From: Sulfurimonadaceae bacterium
GTDB lineage: Bacteria > Campylobacterota > Campylobacteria > Campylobacterales > Sulfurimonadaceae
Assembly: GCA_026193155.1 (NCBI GenBank)
Contig: JAPHSI010000094.1
Location: 1-6,670, forward strand
Direction: 5' to 3'
DNA: 6,670 nt
In this document: piece after piece, positions 5,689 to 6,670 of the stretch
Position numbering within the stretch: position 1 is the stretch's first letter
Layout of the letters: each line of letters starts with the position of its first letter
Program-made: the position numbers and the translations under genes
Notes under the pieces: model-generated
What the model was told of the DNA's origin: nothing
Seen by the model: only the letters and a program-made list of their open reading frames with translations
The model's database searches: none

Positions 5689-6670
5689 AAAATAACTGGG
5701 TAGCCCAGTTCCAAAATTTATTAAATGATGAAGCTTCATCACTTTTTTTCTCTTTCTTATCAGGAAGAGAGACTAGCGTTTCTTTTATATCTTCCTCTGC
5801 AATAGGGGCTACAGGTATTTCCAAATCTTCCTTGAAATTTACGCTAACACTTTGGATAGGTGTTTCATTAGAATGTCTTACATGTTTATTAACATCTATT
5901 TCATAAGGTGTATAATTTTTTGCCGCATACATAACCAGTCCTACAGCACTAGCAAATTCCGGTCCTCTTATGTCATCAAAAAGACCTTCCATCTCTTTTG
6001 GCTTAGCTAGTCTTACAGGTCCACTGTCAAATGTAGCTACAGCGAGTTCACGTATACCTTCCATTTTTGAAAGTCCACCCGTTAGAACTATACCTGCACC
6101 GAGTTGATCTTTTAGTCCGCTATTTTCAATAAACTGAGCTAAAATCATAAGTGTCTCTTCTACTCTAGCATAGATAACATTATGTACAACTTCTAATGAT
6201 ACTTCATGTGTTGATTTTTCATCACCAATCATAGGTAATTCAATCAAATCATTACTTGGAGTAAGAAGTGAACCAAAGTCAATTTTTACATTTTCAGCTA
6301 CACTTAGAGGTGTATGAAGTGCCATAGACAGATCATTTGTTACATGGTTGCTTCCAACACCTAAAAATTCATTATGTTTTATCGAACTTCCTGAATGTAT
6401 AATGATATTTGAAGTATTACCGCCTATATCAATTACGGCTACACCCAGTTCTTTTTCATCATCATTTATAGTAGATATGGATGAAGCATAACCGCTAAGA
6501 ATGATATTGTCAACCTCTATACCAGCACCGCTTACCGCTTTTTTAAGATTGTTTAGATTTGCTTTTTGCGTAGTAATGATGTGAGTCTCAACTTCTAGAC
6601 GAGCGGCATTCATCCCAAGAGGGTCTTCTATATAGTCTTGATCATCAACTTTAAAGTTATATGGCAATAC
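5687..6670 (-). CDS. ftsA: Cell division protein FtsA, N-terminus beyond window edge
   Basis: FtsA is an actin-like ATP-binding protein that tethers FtsZ filaments to the cytoplasmic membrane and recruits later divisome proteins. The frame stays open through base 6670. The apparent TTG start at 6667 is internal, because the codons there encode VLPYNFKVDDQ, which matches the mid-protein HVLPQEY region of known FtsA. About 120-130 N-terminal residues should lie outside the window. In the visible 327 residues, PLGMNAARLEVETHII is part of the 1C/1A boundary. DIGGNTS at 81-87 is the phosphate-2 loop, VLTGGLSKMEG near 195-205 is the adenosine motif, and GPEFASAVGL follows near 236-245. A charged linker of about 60 residues ends in SSFNKFWNWATQLF, an aromatic amphipathic membrane-targeting helix. 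ftsZ follows 12 nt downstream. The phosphate loop has Asn where other FtsA proteins often have Gly and Asp. Confidence 0.95.
   Translation of the reverse strand, partial: VLPYNFKVDDQDYIEDPLGMNAARLEVETHIITTQKANLNNLKKAVSGAGIEVDNIILSGYASSISTINDDEKELGVAVIDIGGNTSNIIIHSGSSIKHNEFLGVGSNHVTNDLSMALHTPLSVAENVKIDFGSLLTPSNDLIELPMIGDEKSTHEVSLEVVHNVIYARVEETLMILAQFIENSGLKDQLGAGIVLTGGLSKMEGIRELAVATFDSGPVRLAKPKEMEGLFDDIRGPEFASAVGLVMYAAKNYTPYEIDVNKHVRHSNETPIQSVSVNFKEDLEIPVAPIAEEDIKETLVSLPDKKEKKSDEASSFNKFWNWATQLF

Overview
The window is AT-rich and densely coded, with short intergenic gaps and many ATGA-type gene overlaps. The FtsA and FtsZ sequences, the HemK/PrmC-DUF4149 gene pair and the base composition together suggest a Campylobacterota (epsilonproteobacterial) chromosome, most like Sulfurimonas or a relative. 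That placement rests on remembered family resemblance, not on a search. I see no RNA genes, insertion sequences, CRISPR arrays or phage genes.

Layout. (1) Positions 1-1278, plus strand: the 3' part of prmC (glutamine methyltransferase for release factors), whose reading frame runs off the left edge, followed 9 nt later by a four-helix DUF4149 membrane protein. (2) Positions 1279-1342: a short gap with a candidate promoter and a hairpin that would cover the ribosome binding site of the next gene. (3) Positions 1343-4416, plus strand: a tightly packed four-gene operon. It encodes a 100-residue membrane-anchored protein (TTG start), a MacB/FtsX-type ABC permease, a LolD/MacB-type ATPase (true start at 2813) and an eight-helix membrane protein whose Cys/His motifs all fall in predicted periplasmic loops. 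All three internal junctions overlap. (4) Positions 4417-4555: a convergent intergenic region packed with inverted repeats. (5) Positions 4556-6670, minus strand: ftsZ preceded by ftsA, 12 nt apart. The ftsA frame runs off the right edge.

How the genes work together. ftsA and ftsZ form the usual cell-division pair: FtsZ polymerises as the Z-ring and FtsA tethers it to the membrane. FtsZ's C-terminal peptide and FtsA's C-terminal amphipathic helix are both visible. prmC is housekeeping for translation termination. The ABC operon is the least explained part. One permease and one ATPase would make a MacB-like mechanotransmission complex, but there is no MacA-type adaptor. The flanking small anchored protein and the Cys/His polytopic protein are the likely dedicated partners. 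Its substrate is unknown. Metal, haem or thiol chemistry on the periplasmic side is a reasonable but unproven guess.
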